This document shows, one piece after another, positions 16,864 to 26,198 of a stretch of 64,000 bases of DNA; position 1 is the stretch's first letter; the number at the start of each line of letters is the position of its first letter. Under the pieces are notes generated by a model. The model ran no database searches, had not been told where the DNA came from, and saw only the letters and a program-made list of their open reading frames with translations. Location: positions 310,001 to 374,000 of the forward strand of contig JAFEGH010000007.1 in NCBI GenBank assembly GCA_018240065.1. Reading direction: 5' to 3'. Origin of the DNA: Verrucomicrobiota bacterium. GTDB taxonomy: Bacteria; Chlamydiota; Chlamydiia; Chlamydiales; Rhabdochlamydiaceae. The translations under genes were made by a program, and so were the position numbers.

Positions 16864-17718
16864 TTATACTTTATTCATGGCTTTCGTCACTTTCTCTTTA
16901 ACAAAAGGGGCGACGTTCATAAAGACCAGGTAGACAGGGATCCTGCCGACAACAAGCCCTGAGAATGCCTTTGCCTTGAACAACTCTTTCCAGGAGACCT
17001 TGACATTGAAATCGAGCTGTTTGGCCGTCTTACGTCCGTCCAGCGGCTGGCTCAACGCTGCGCCGACGACGGGAGCTAAAAGAGGGTACTCGGCTGCCAG
17101 GTTGGTCAAAACCGAGGCAGAGACCATTTCGCGTCCCGCTGTCTCGACGCCGGCGCGGTAAAATCCTTTGATGCCATGCTCCTTCCAGATTTTAGCGGCA
17201 ACCTCTGTTGCGCTCACTTTGGGCATCATCTCTTTGGGGACTTTCTGATTCTTCATCATTTTTTCAAGTTCTGCCTGAGCTTTCTGCTGCTGTGTCCAGA
17301 TCAACTCCTGGGGTCCGACAAATACCGTCGACAAAGCGCCCGTGCCGACGCTGCAGGCCAACTTCTCTAATGGAGTCAGCTCTTTCTCCCCGTTATTGGA
17401 GAGTTGCTTGCGAAAAAGGTCGTACACCGTGAACTGGAAAGCGGCGACCGGAAACATCCCCGTTGCCATCGCGGGGCTTCCGACGAACCACTTGAAGGGG
17501 TTCCTTTGAAACGACGGCGGGTTCTGCGGGTTCTGTGCCCTTTGCTGCATATACATTTTAAAGTACATGAAGGGAGCTGCGGCGGTGATGCCGGCGGCCC
17601 CGCCGGTCCCTCCGGAAACAACTTCAGTTAAAGTCTGGCGCCAGGACCTTTGTCCTGGTTGTTGCGGGGGCTGCGGCATTGGCGGCTCCGGCATTTTTGG
17701 ATGAACGGATTGAGTCAT
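16864..17718 (-). CDS. Mitochondrial carrier family (SLC25)-like transporter
   Basis: The 284 residues show the three-repeat, six-helix plan of mitochondrial carriers. Repeat 1 (about 32-110): GGTGGAAGITAAAPFMYFK, then FKWFVGSPAMATGMFPVAAF and VYDLFRKQL. Repeat 2 (about 116-210): ACSVGTGALSTVFVGPQEL, then IWKEHGIKGFYRAGVETAGR, the matrix-helix and even-helix pattern of the family. Repeat 3 (about 211-282): VVGAALSQPLDGRKTAKQ, then GLVVGRIPVYLVF. The PX[DE]XX[KR] signature is intact in repeat 3 (P225, D227, K230), lacks the final base in repeat 2 (P136, E138, W141) and lacks the acid in repeat 1 (P49, M51, K54). A Pro/Gln-rich 28-residue N-terminus precedes it. Start is supported by AAGGA upstream. 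Such proteins are essentially eukaryotic; a Legionella effector of this family (LncP) acts in host mitochondria. It may be host-derived and either injected or used in the bacterial membrane. Confidence 0.72.
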   Translation of the reverse strand: MTQSVHPKMPEPPMPQPPQQPGQRSWRQTLTEVVSGGTGGAAGITAAAPFMYFKMYMQQRAQNPQNPPSFQRNPFKWFVGSPAMATGMFPVAAFQFTVYDLFRKQLSNNGEKELTPLEKLACSVGTGALSTVFVGPQELIWTQQQKAQAELEKMMKNQKVPKEMMPKVSATEVAAKIWKEHGIKGFYRAGVETAGREMVSASVLTNLAAEYPLLAPVVGAALSQPLDGRKTAKQLDFNVKVSWKELFKAKAFSGLVVGRIPVYLVFMNVAPFVKEKVTKAMNKV

Positions 17719-17932
17719 ATCTATTCCTTATTTAAGACCTGTATGCGGGCCTTGGATTGGTTGATAAAGTTAAAAAAATGGATGTGAGTGTGTTTAAATA
17801 TGTATGTGCCCTTAAGGCACAAGAATAAGGAAAATAGAGACGACGGAGATGGACGTGACGGATCTGATGCCGGCTGTATCAGCGGCTGCCTGGAATCTCA
17901 CGAAATGTGAAAATGGCAAAGATCCGTTTTTC

Positions 17933-17948
17933 ATAGTGCAAGCACTAT
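17933..17948. promoter_or_regulatory. Perfect palindrome upstream of the carrier gene
   Basis: ATAGTGCAAGCACTAT has 7-base arms around AA and lies 215 bases before the carrier start, in a 292-base space that has no gene. On the minus strand it contains TATAGT, a possible -10 element. A second small hairpin, TGTGCC/GGCACA, is at about 17807-17823 in the leader. Operator role is a guess from symmetry. Confidence 0.35.
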
Positions 17949-18011
17949 ACAGCAAAACATCTCTTTATAACAACAGAAAAATAGACGCGAATAAATTATT
18001 TTAACTAAGAC

Positions 18012-18971
18012 TCAGCCTCTGTGCTCGCCGTATCCATCAAAACTCTGTCCCCGGCCTGCGAATTTTGCTCCCCACTGCCCAAGAAGATCGAAACTGATGC
18101 CGCATCCGCCGCAGACAACGACGAGGATTTTTTCATATTTCATCAAGGCAGGAGATTTGTCGTAGACTAGTGCGAGCGCAGCCCCGCAGGACGGCTCGAC
18201 AAGGACACGCTGATCGTCTGCGAATTGATAGACGGCGTGCAGAGCCTGGGAGTCGGTGACCACTTCGGGGATGACGGGATGCTTTTGCGTCCAGACGAAT
18301 GCCTGTTCAGCGACGCGCCTTGCGCCAAGAGAGGTGGCAATGGTGTCAATCTTGTCCAGCGTGATCAACTTGCCCGCTTTCACGGATTCGGAAAGAGATG
18401 CGGCTCCGGTTGTCTCCGCAGTAAAAACAGGAACATCGTTCCAGCCGACCTCATGCAGTCCCTGCACGACGCCGCAAAAGAGCCCTCCTCCTCCAACAGC
18501 GACCACAACGGCATCGGGTTTGAGTCCTGCTGCTTTAACTTCATGGATGAGGGTGGCATGCCCTTTCCAAACGGTAGGATGGTCGAAGGGATGGACATAG
18601 CACACCCCTTTCTCCTGGCACATCTTTTGTGCGAGGACATCCGCTTCGCTCCAATCTTTTCCATGGACGACAACCTCTGCGCCTTCCTGACGAAGCTTCT
18701 CGCGCATCATCTCCAGCACGTTGTTTGCCACAACGACAGTGACAGGGAGATGCAGTTTGCGCCCCGCATAAGCGACAGCCAGTCCGGCATTGCCGCCCGA
18801 AGAAGTGACGAAGCGCTTTGCTCCCTGTTTGGAAAGTTCGGTGCAAAGCAGTCCCAAACCGCGGATTTTAAAAGAGCCGGTGGGCTGCAGGGCGTCCATT
18901 TTCAGGAAGACCTGGCGTCCACACTTTTTACTGATAGCAAGCGATTCTAAAAGAGGGGTGTCGATATGCAT
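18012..18971 (-). CDS. PLP-dependent serine/threonine dehydratase
   Basis: Fold-type II PLP enzyme that deaminates L-serine or L-threonine to pyruvate or 2-oxobutyrate. The PLP lysine is K35 in PTGSFKIRG; SSGGNAGLA (58-66) binds the substrate carboxylate and PLP; VGGGGLFCG holds the phosphate; CGGCGIS near the C-terminus completes the site. The 319-residue length without a regulatory ACT domain resembles the eukaryotic-type serine dehydratases. Last gene of a four-gene operon: its ATG follows the cupin stop codon without a gap (TAAATG). Confidence 0.85.
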   Translation of the reverse strand: MHIDTPLLESLAISKKCGRQVFLKMDALQPTGSFKIRGLGLLCTELSKQGAKRFVTSSGGNAGLAVAYAGRKLHLPVTVVVANNVLEMMREKLRQEGAEVVVHGKDWSEADVLAQKMCQEKGVCYVHPFDHPTVWKGHATLIHEVKAAGLKPDAVVVAVGGGGLFCGVVQGLHEVGWNDVPVFTAETTGAASLSESVKAGKLITLDKIDTIATSLGARRVAEQAFVWTQKHPVIPEVVTDSQALHAVYQFADDQRVLVEPSCGAALALVYDKSPALMKYEKILVVVCGGCGISFDLLGQWGAKFAGRGQSFDGYGEHRG

Positions 18972-19331
18972 TTACAGCCTCTCGAGGTTGGGTTTAGTTT
19001 TTTGATCGACGACATTACCGGTATTCAGCGTCGAAGCGGGCTCAAAGAGCAAAATGTGCACTTCATCAGGGGCAACGGGCATGTGTTCGACCTTGGCGGG
19101 AATAACGATCATCTCCCCTTCTTCGAGCCAGACATCCTTGTCGCGGAACTTCATCAAAAGGCGCCCTTTGAGGATAAGAAAAAGCTCATCTTCATTTTCA
19201 TGGTGGTGCCAGACGAACTCTCCTTTGATCTTCGCCAGCTTGACATGCTGGCCATTTAGCTCTCCCACAATCCTGGGATGCCAGTAATCGGAAAATAGTG
19301 CGAGTTTTTGTTGCAGGTTCACTTTGTCCAT
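18972..19331 (-). CDS. Cupin-domain protein
   Basis: Single-domain cupin of 119 residues. Motif 1 is WHHHENEDELFLILKGRLLM (from residue 41), with metal-ligand His42/His43/His44 region and Glu; motif 2 is near PAKVEHMPVAPDEV with the last His. Such small cupins often help amino-acid or sugar catabolism, but the substrate here is unknown. Middle gene of the regulator-PhzF-cupin-dehydratase operon, directly abutting the dehydratase start; 8 bases after the PhzF stop. Confidence 0.8.
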   Translation of the reverse strand: MDKVNLQQKLALFSDYWHPRIVGELNGQHVKLAKIKGEFVWHHHENEDELFLILKGRLLMKFRDKDVWLEEGEMIVIPAKVEHMPVAPDEVHILLFEPASTLNTGNVVDQKTKPNLERL

Positions 19332-19339
19332 TGTTTACC

Positions 19340-20236
19340 TCATGGGAGATTAAGTGTTGTCGAAAAAACATGTTTGGCCCTGCAGTTAAGGCGAACACCG
19401 AGTGGTTGGCGGGAAAAAATCTCGACTTCGACCTGCCCCGGCCGTCCGAGGAAATCACCCTGTTCGATCACCAATTTGTCGAGGGAAGGGTCTACCATTT
19501 TATTCTGCAATGCATAGGCGATCAAGCCTCCCTGCATCGAGCCTGTGAAGGGATCTTCCGGCACGCCAACCAAAGGGGCAAACCCCCGCGCATGCAGATG
19601 ATGGCCCTGCTCGAATGTTTCACTTGTGAGCGCGCAGAAAATGATGTAGCGCTCTTTTTGAGCGAATGCGGAAGCGGCTGCAAAATCGATCTTCAATTTC
19701 CCCAATTTCTCAAGCGAACCTGCGGAAAAATAGAGATAGTTGTTCGTTTTCTCGAGCATGAGCGGTTTGCTGCGGTCGATCAATTCAGGATCCAAATGCA
19801 GCGCTTCGATCAGATCGCCAAGAGAACAGGGAGCGGGAACAAGATCGATCTTGGGCAAATCAAAAGAAAATAGAGGCATTGAACCTTTCGAAAAGTCAAC
19901 CTGCATCAAAAGGATTCCAGCATTTGTCTCCACGGTCAATTTTTTCATCGGAGGGATGCAACCGAATCTCTCCTCTTTCGCAATGGCGCAAAGAGCGCCA
20001 AGGGTGGCATGGCCGCAGAATTTGATCTCATCTCCCGGCGGAGTAAAAAAACGCAAACGGAAATCTGCGTTCTTGCTTGGGAATACAAACGCAGTTTCAG
20101 AAAGATTCATTTCATTGGCGATCGCCTTCATCTCCTGTTCGGACAATTCTTCCGCATCGAAGACGACGGCAGCGGGGTTTCCGCAGAATAGCTTGTCCGT
20201 AAAGGAATCAACTTGGTGCAGAGAAAATCTTCTCAT
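19340..20236 (-). CDS. PhzF-family isomerase
   Basis: Diaminopimelate-epimerase-fold enzyme of the PhzF family; 298 residues is the family length. N-terminal signature VDSFTDKLFCGNPAAVV (residues 9-25), catalytic Glu47 in MNLSETAFV, and FCGHATLGA at about 73-81 in the first half; GVPEDPFTGSMQGGL marks the second half. PhzF proteins isomerise or epimerise small acids; the substrate of most members is unknown. Start overlaps the stop of the regulator gene by 4 bases (ATGA), indicating coupling. Confidence 0.85.
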   Translation of the reverse strand: MRRFSLHQVDSFTDKLFCGNPAAVVFDAEELSEQEMKAIANEMNLSETAFVFPSKNADFRLRFFTPPGDEIKFCGHATLGALCAIAKEERFGCIPPMKKLTVETNAGILLMQVDFSKGSMPLFSFDLPKIDLVPAPCSLGDLIEALHLDPELIDRSKPLMLEKTNNYLYFSAGSLEKLGKLKIDFAAASAFAQKERYIIFCALTSETFEQGHHLHARGFAPLVGVPEDPFTGSMQGGLIAYALQNKMVDPSLDKLVIEQGDFLGRPGQVEVEIFSRQPLGVRLNCRAKHVFSTTLNLP

Positions 20237-20862
20237 AATGCTGTCCCAATTTCTTTGATGTAATTGTAAATGCTCGCGCGCGAGAGGTGCAGCGTTTGGG
20301 CGGTGAAAGGAACCGCGTTTTTAAAATTGAACGCCCCTTTGCGATAGAGGAACTCGATTAGCTCCTTTTTGCTTTTGCGGTCGAGTGCTTTTAAAGATGC
20401 GTGGTTTTCCTGCAGGAAGTGATCGATGAGCGAACTTACCTGCTCTTCGCAGCCGCCGCCGTATGTTTCGATGGGACTTCCCGCATCGGGCCTGATTTTC
20501 AAAAATGCCTCGAGCAGTCCTTTGGTCTGCGCAAAAACCGATGTGTCGATATTCAGACAGATCAGAAGGGCGGGCTTTTCATTATGGTCGCGGACCGTGA
20601 TCGAGGTGCATTTCAATTCCCTTCCATCCCAGTTGCGTCTGGAATAAGGCGGGAAATAATCGGGGAACTCCTCAATCTTGACCTTCAACTCCTTCAAGGG
20701 AGATCTCTCCCCTACCTTGCGGCGGGAAAAAGGGTTGTATAGAGCGGCGATCGTCCCCTCTTCCAAGTCGTGGACGGCCACCTCAACAAAAGGAGAAAAC
20801 ACTTCGACGATCGCGTCGATAAAGGGCTGGTACCTCTTTAGAAGGTCTATTGGGGATGACAT
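20233..20862 (-). CDS. YheO-type transcriptional regulator (PAS-like + HTH, DauR-like)
   Basis: N-terminal YheO/PAS-like sensor domain (about residues 8-115, with SITVRDHNEKPALLICLNID) and a C-terminal helix-turn-helix (about 145-205, ALDRKSKKELIEFLYRKGAF then LHLSRASIYNYIKE). DauR, a known relative, controls D-arginine use in Pseudomonas. As first gene of the operon it probably controls the PhzF, cupin and dehydratase genes. Start ATG has GAGGTGA 3-4 bases upstream. Confidence 0.82.
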   Translation of the reverse strand: MSSPIDLLKRYQPFIDAIVEVFSPFVEVAVHDLEEGTIAALYNPFSRRKVGERSPLKELKVKIEEFPDYFPPYSRRNWDGRELKCTSITVRDHNEKPALLICLNIDTSVFAQTKGLLEAFLKIRPDAGSPIETYGGGCEEQVSSLIDHFLQENHASLKALDRKSKKELIEFLYRKGAFNFKNAVPFTAQTLHLSRASIYNYIKEIGTAL

Positions 20863-20882
20863 TTCTCACCTCGTTTGACCCT

Positions 20883-20930
20883 ATTATAGGACACGGTTTT
20901 ACAATTTGTCTATATTTTACTTTTTGTCTA
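20883..20930 (-). promoter_or_regulatory. Promoter and direct repeat of the regulator operon
   Basis: On the minus strand, TAGACA (20912-20907) and TATAAT (20888-20883) are 18 bases apart, a good sigma-70 promoter. The -35 element is part of TAGACAAA, which is repeated 18 bases upstream (20930-20923). Two copies on almost the same face of the helix, one over the -35 box, suggest an operator for the YheO-type regulator encoded just downstream. Confidence 0.6.
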
Positions 20931-21096
20931 CGATTAATTTTCATAAGCAACTGTTAGTGAATGATATAGTAAATTTGACCCAAAACAGCACACAAAACAT
21001 ATAAAATATTTTTTGAATCAAATCTCTCCATAGAGTAAGGATGGATCTTAAGGCATGGGGAAATGAATTTTCTTCCCTCGCGCGGGAGATGCTTTG

Positions 21097-23757
21097 ATGG
21101 AGAAAACAGCGGAACATGAGCGTTTAGCGTCGTACCGCTCTCAGCATTCCAAGTGGAAAAAATGGGGGCCTTATCTCAGTGAGAGGGCCTGGGGAACCGT
21201 GCGCGAAGATTACAGCGAAAGCGGCGATGCGTGGCAATATTTCACACATGACATGGCGCGCTCGCGCACCTACCGATGGAACGAGGACGGGATCGGCGGA
21301 ATTTCCGATCGCAACCAGAGGATCTGTCTGGCACTCTCTCTTTGGAACGGCAAGGACCCCTTCCTCAAAGAACGCATGTACGGCTTGAGCGGACCGCAAG
21401 GCAATCATGGCGAAGACGTCAAAGAGTATTACTACTATCTCGACAACACGCCGACCCATTGCTACATGAAAATGCTCTACAAATATCCACAGGCGCCATT
21501 CCCCTACCAACAGCTCCAAGAAGGGAACAGCAAACGCGGATTCAAGGAGAAGGAATTCGAGCTGATCGATACGGGAGTATTCGATGACAGCCGCTATTTC
21601 GACGTGTTTATCGAATATGCGAAAGTAGACGAAGAAGACATTCTCATCCGCTACACTATTTACAATCGAGGCCCTGAAAAAGCAGAATGCGCTGTTCTGC
21701 CGACGATCTGGTTCCGAAATACTTGGGGCTGGGGATACGGTGACAAAGGGCCCACCGGCGATGAGATGGGAAAGCCCAGTTTAAAAAAGAAAACGGGAAA
21801 TCATGGATCAGCAATCGAACTCACCCATCCTGTCGAAGGGAACTATTTCGTATATTGCGAGAAAAATCCTGAGCTTCTCTTCACTGAAAACGAAACGAAC
21901 AAAGAGAAACTCTATCACATTCCCAATGAGATCCCCTATACAAAAGACGCATTTCACCGCTATCTGGCTGGAGGTGAAAAAAACGCTGTCAATCCCCTGC
22001 AAATCGGAACAAAGGCCGCTGCCCTCTATCGCGCAACGCTGAACTCGGGTGAAAGCGCTACGATCAGATTGAGACTCTCGAATAAAACAATCGACGAACC
22101 TTTTAAGGATTTTGATGCGGGGATCGCAATCAAGGAAAAAGAAGCCGATGCGTTCTATCAATCGATCCAACCTGCTGAATTGAACGAAGATTTAAAGAAG
22201 ATCCAGCGCGCAGCCTTTGCAGGACTTCTCTGGAGCAAACAATTCTATTACATGGACGTCGGCCAATGGCGCCAGGGAGATCCAGGTTTCCCTGCGGCGA
22301 GGAAGACCGATCGCAACCGGGATTGGGAGCACCTGGCAAGCTTCGACATCTTCTCGATGCCCGATAAGTGGGAATATCCCTATTTTTGTGCCTGGGACAC
22401 TTCTTTTCACTGCATCCCAATGCTGCTCATCGATCCCGATTTTTCCAAACGCCAGATAGAACTACTGACACGCGAATGGTACCTGCATCCCAATGGACAG
22501 CTCCCTGCCTATGAATGGAACTTCTCCGATGTGAACCCACCGGTTTTGGCATGGAGCGCATGGAGGGCCTATAAGATCGACGGAAAGATGTCCGGACAAC
22601 TCGACCGCGACTTCCTCATCGGGATTTTCAATAAGCTGCTGCTTAACTTCACCTGGTGGGTCAATCGCAAGGACGAAGAAGGGAACAACGTCTTCCAGGG
22701 TGGGTTCCTCGGCCTGGACAACATCAGCGTCTTCGACCGTAGCAAACCGCTCCCGATGGGAGGACACGTCGACCAGTCGGACGGGACGGCATGGATGGCT
22801 TTCTATTGCATCATGATGATGCGCATCGCCTTGCATCTATCTCTCGAGGAGCCCATCTACCAGGACATCGGGACAAAATTCTTTGAACATTTTCTGCGCA
22901 TCGCCGGCGCCATGACCAATTGCGGAGGAAAAGGACATTCCCTCTGGGACAAGGAGGATGGCTTCTTCTACGATGCGCTCCATCTGCCCGATGATCGGAT
23001 CATCCCTCTCAAAGTGCGCTCGCTCGTCGGCCTTCTTCCCCTTCTGGCCGTAGAGACGCTGGAGCCTGCCACCATGGAAAAGTTAAAGACATTTTCCCGC
23101 AGGGTCGACTGGTTCGTCAGCAAGCGGCCTCATGTTTTTGCCAACCTGACCTGCGTCTATCGTCCTGGGCTGGAAAAAAGACGCCTGCTCGCGATCCTCA
23201 CCGAAGACCGCCTGGTCAGCATCCTGAAGTACATGCTCGATGAAAAGGAATTCCTTTCCGAGTATGGGATCCGCTCCGTTTCCAAGTATCACGAAGCCCA
23301 TCCTTACATCTTCAAGATCGATGGACAGGTCCATTCCGTCCCCTACCTTCCCGCCGAATCGGACAGCGGCCTTTTTGGAGGCAATTCCAACTGGCGCGGC
23401 CCCATCTGGTTTCCGATCAACTTCCTGATCATTGAATCGCTGCAGAAATTCCACCATTACTACGGGGATTCCTTGAAGGTGGAGTTTCCGACAGGATCGG
23501 GAAAATTGATGAACTTATGGGATGTCAGCATCGAACTCTCGAAGAGGCTGATCCGGCTGTTTACCCGGAATGAGGAAGGAAAACGCCCCATCTACGGCAC
23601 GAATGATAAATTTCAAAAAGACCCGCATTTCAAGGACCTGCTCCTGTTCAATGAATATTTCCATGGAGATAACGGAACAGGTCTTGGGGCCAGCCATCAG
23701 ACAGGATGGTCGGCGCTGGTGGCCAAACTGATCCAGCAGACGGGCGCAGAACTATAA
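21097..23757 (+). CDS. MGH1/GH63-like glucosidase
   Basis: Large cytosolic glycoside hydrolase with an (alpha/alpha)6 toroid like GH63 and MGH1 (mannosylglycerate hydrolase) enzymes; 886 residues with no signal peptide. The N-terminal part (1-330) is a beta-sandwich region rich in Trp/Tyr ([29 protein letters not shown]). The catalytic toroid includes FCAWDTSFH around residues 431-439, [12 protein letters not shown] and [16 protein letters not shown] 21097 is chosen for the GGAG 8 bases upstream. First gene of a four-gene plus-strand block with an SDR, a GMC oxidoreductase and a membrane protein, which suggests release of glucose and its oxidation. Exact glycoside unknown. Confidence 0.8.
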   Translation: MEKTAEHERLASYRSQHSKWKKWGPYLSERAWGTVREDYSESGDAWQYFTHDMARSRTYRWNEDGIGGISDRNQRICLALSLWNGKDPFLKERMYGLSGPQGNHGEDVKEYYYYLDNTPTHCYMKMLYKYPQAPFPYQQLQEGNSKRGFKEKEFELIDTGVFDDSRYFDVFIEYAKVDEEDILIRYTIYNRGPEKAECAVLPTIWFRNTWGWGYGDKGPTGDEMGKPSLKKKTGNHGSAIELTHPVEGNYFVYCEKNPELLFTENETNKEKLYHIPNEIPYTKDAFHRYLAGGEKNAVNPLQIGTKAAALYRATLNSGESATIRLRLSNKTIDEPFKDFDAGIAIKEKEADAFYQSIQPAELNEDLKKIQRAAFAGLLWSKQFYYMDVGQWRQGDPGFPAARKTDRNRDWEHLASFDIFSMPDKWEYPYFCAWDTSFHCIPMLLIDPDFSKRQIELLTREWYLHPNGQLPAYEWNFSDVNPPVLAWSAWRAYKIDGKMSGQLDRDFLIGIFNKLLLNFTWWVNRKDEEGNNVFQGGFLGLDNISVFDRSKPLPMGGHVDQSDGTAWMAFYCIMMMRIALHLSLEEPIYQDIGTKFFEHFLRIAGAMTNCGGKGHSLWDKEDGFFYDALHLPDDRIIPLKVRSLVGLLPLLAVETLEPATMEKLKTFSRRVDWFVSKRPHVFANLTCVYRPGLEKRRLLAILTEDRLVSILKYMLDEKEFLSEYGIRSVSKYHEAHPYIFKIDGQVHSVPYLPAESDSGLFGGNSNWRGPIWFPINFLIIESLQKFHHYYGDSLKVEFPTGSGKLMNLWDVSIELSKRLIRLFTRNEEGKRPIYGTNDKFQKDPHFKDLLLFNEYFHGDNGTGLGASHQTGWSALVAKLIQQTGAEL

Positions 23758-23773
23758 AAAAGGAGAACCGCAA

Positions 23774-24631
23774 ATGCAAAAGCCAGGTAATGAAAAACTG
23801 CCCGATGTCGTCAAGCCCGATGTCGATCCATTAAAAATCCTCAAAGGACAGAAGGCCCTTGTAACCGGGGCCAATTCCGGGATCGGCAAAGCTGTCGCGA
23901 TCGCCCTTGGAAAAGCAGGCGCGGACGTCGCCGTCAATTACATCGGCCATGAGGAGCAGGCTGTTGCCGTTTGCGACGAGATCAAAAAAGCTGGCAGCAA
24001 GGCGATCATGATCAAAGCCGACGTCTCCAAAGAGGACCAGGTCCTGGCGATGTACCAGCAGATGTACAAGGAATTCGGCACGATCGACATTCTTGTGAGC
24101 AACGCCGGAGTCCAGCGCGACGCTCCTTTGGAAAAAATGACATTGGACCAATGGAATACCGTCATCGGGATCAACCTGACCGGCCAGTTCCTGTGTGCGC
24201 GGGAAGCTGTGAAAGAATTCAAGCGCAGAGGCGTAAAAAAAGATGTCTCCTGCGCCGCGGGCAAGATCATCTGCATGAGCTCGGTGCACCAGGTCATCCC
24301 TTGGGCAGGCCACGTCAATTATGCCTCATCCAAGGGCGGCATCCACATGATGATGCAGTCGATCGCCCAAGAGGTCGCTCCTCATCGGATCCGCGTCAAT
24401 GCGATTGCTCCCGGCGCGATCCAAACCCCGATCAACACATCCGCATGGTCCACTCCGCAAGCGTATAACGACCTCATGAAGCTGGTTCCTTACAACCGAA
24501 TCGGCGAGCCCGACGACATCGCCCACTGCGCCGTCTGGCTCTCCTCCGATTACGCCGACTATATCACAGGAACGACAATTTTCATCGACGGGGGCATGAC
24601 GCTCTTCCCCGGCTTTGCGACGGGAGGCTAA
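23774..24631 (+). CDS. SDR-family glucose-dehydrogenase-like oxidoreductase
   Basis: Classical short-chain dehydrogenase with an N-terminal extension of about 25 residues. TGANSGIGKAVA (about 32-43) binds the cofactor, NAG is present (SNAGVQRD), catalytic Ser and Tyr/Lys are in MSSVHQV and YASSKGG, and the C-terminus IFIDGGMTLFPGF is typical of glucose 1-dehydrogenase-type enzymes. Strong AAGGAG upstream of the ATG. It follows the glucosidase by 16 bases and precedes the GMC gene by 2 bases, so all three are very likely cotranscribed. Confidence 0.88.
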   Translation: MQKPGNEKLPDVVKPDVDPLKILKGQKALVTGANSGIGKAVAIALGKAGADVAVNYIGHEEQAVAVCDEIKKAGSKAIMIKADVSKEDQVLAMYQQMYKEFGTIDILVSNAGVQRDAPLEKMTLDQWNTVIGINLTGQFLCAREAVKEFKRRGVKKDVSCAAGKIICMSSVHQVIPWAGHVNYASSKGGIHMMMQSIAQEVAPHRIRVNAIAPGAIQTPINTSAWSTPQAYNDLMKLVPYNRIGEPDDIAHCAVWLSSDYADYITGTTIFIDGGMTLFPGFATGG

Positions 24632-24633
24632 AA

Positions 24634-26181
24634 ATGACATCGACACACCATTTCGACATCATCATTATCGGGACAGGAGCGGGGGGCGCAACGCTGGCGC
24701 ACCGTTTGGCCCCGTCTGGCAAGAAGATCCTGCTGATCGAAAGAGGCTCCTATCTGCCCCGCGAAAAAGAGAATTGGCAGTCGCAAGATGTCTTTCTCTC
24801 CTCGCGCTACTCGGTGAAGGAAAAGTGGGTCGACAAAAAAGGGAAGGAGTTCACCCCGGGCACGCATTACTATGTCGGAGGCAACACCAAATTTTATGGA
24901 GCCGCCCTGCTGCGGATGCGCGAGAAGGATTTCGGAGAAGTCAAGCACCATGGAGGCGTCTCGCCGGCATGGCCGCTCAGCTATCAGGACTTCGAGCCGT
25001 ACTACACTCAGGCCGAGAAACTCTACTACGTCCATGGACAGCGCGGCATCGATTCGACCGAGCCGCCGTCCCCGCACCCCTTTCCCTATCCCGCTGTTGC
25101 GCATGAACCGCGCATCGAACGCCTCTATAAAGCGCTTGAAAGGGAGGGATATCATCCCTTTCCTCTGCCGCTTGGCATCATGCTCGATGAAAAACGCCGT
25201 GAGAAAAGCCCCTGCATCAAATGCAGCACCTGCGATGGATTCCCCTGTCTTGTCGACGCAAAGGCCGATTCCCACGTCGTCTGCGTCAACGAGGCGCTCA
25301 AACACCCGAACGTCACGCTGATCACCGATGCCTATGTGGAAAGGCTCGAGACCAGTCCCAGCGGAAGGGAAGTGTCGCAAATTCTCGTCAAACGCAACGG
25401 CCATAACGAGATCTATAAAGGGAACATCGTGGTCGTGGCCTGCGGAGCGATCAACTCCGCGGCCTTGCTCTTGCGCTCAGCAAGCCACAAACACCCCAAT
25501 GGGCTTGCCAACAGCTCCGATTGCGTCGGCAGGTTCTACATGTGCCACAACAACTCGGCGATGATAGCGATCACGACAGAGCCCAACCCGACCCAGTTCC
25601 AAAAGACAATGGCGATCAATGACTTTTACTATCATGCGCCCGACTTCGACTTTCCTCTAGGGCACATCCAGATGCTCGGCAAGGCGGACGCCAACATGTT
25701 CAAGGCGGACGCTCCAGTTCCTGCGCCGAGGTTCATCCTGAACAATGTCGCCCATCATTCGATCGACTTCTGGCTGACGACAGAAGACCTCCCCGACCCC
25801 AACAACCGCGTCAAACTGACTAAAGAAGGGCATATCCAGCTCGATTACACGGAGAACAATACCGAAGGGCATTTGCGCCTGAAGAAGAAGCTCAAGCATA
25901 TGCTGAACCATGTCGGCGTTCGCCATCGGATCATCCACAACACCGCCTACTTTGGAAAGAAAATCCCGATCGCAGGCGTCGCCCACCAGAACGGAACGGT
26001 GCGATTTGGAAAGGATCCGAAGACCTCAGCGCTCGACGTTAATTGCAAAGCTCACGACCTGGACAACCTCTATGTTGTCGATGGAGGATTCTTCGTATCC
26101 AGCTCGGCGGTCAACCCTACCCTGACGATCATCGCCAATGCGCTGCGCGTCGGAGACCATTTACTTGAAAGAATGAAATAA
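24634..26181 (+). CDS. GMC-family FAD oxidoreductase (cytosolic)
   Basis: Glucose-methanol-choline family oxidoreductase, 515 residues. FAD motif IIIGTGAGGATLAHRLA at 11-27; Cys-rich segment CIKCSTCDGFPCLVDAKAD (from about residue 196), as in GMC enzymes related to gluconate 2-dehydrogenase large subunit and cholesterol oxidase relatives; C-terminal VVDGGFFVSSSAVNPTLTI holds the catalytic region, with His (VAHQNGT) before it. No signal peptide. Probably oxidises a sugar or sugar alcohol from the action of the upstream glucosidase; electron acceptor unknown. Confidence 0.85.
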   Translation: MTSTHHFDIIIIGTGAGGATLAHRLAPSGKKILLIERGSYLPREKENWQSQDVFLSSRYSVKEKWVDKKGKEFTPGTHYYVGGNTKFYGAALLRMREKDFGEVKHHGGVSPAWPLSYQDFEPYYTQAEKLYYVHGQRGIDSTEPPSPHPFPYPAVAHEPRIERLYKALEREGYHPFPLPLGIMLDEKRREKSPCIKCSTCDGFPCLVDAKADSHVVCVNEALKHPNVTLITDAYVERLETSPSGREVSQILVKRNGHNEIYKGNIVVVACGAINSAALLLRSASHKHPNGLANSSDCVGRFYMCHNNSAMIAITTEPNPTQFQKTMAINDFYYHAPDFDFPLGHIQMLGKADANMFKADAPVPAPRFILNNVAHHSIDFWLTTEDLPDPNNRVKLTKEGHIQLDYTENNTEGHLRLKKKLKHMLNHVGVRHRIIHNTAYFGKKIPIAGVAHQNGTVRFGKDPKTSALDVNCKAHDLDNLYVVDGGFFVSSSAVNPTLTIIANALRVGDHLLERMK

Positions 26182-26198
26182 ACAACCCCGAGGAAATA

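Noticed and set aside
18225..18950. 241-residue open frame on the plus strand
   Set aside because: Antisense to the serine dehydratase gene; codon composition and lack of any motif mark it as a shadow.
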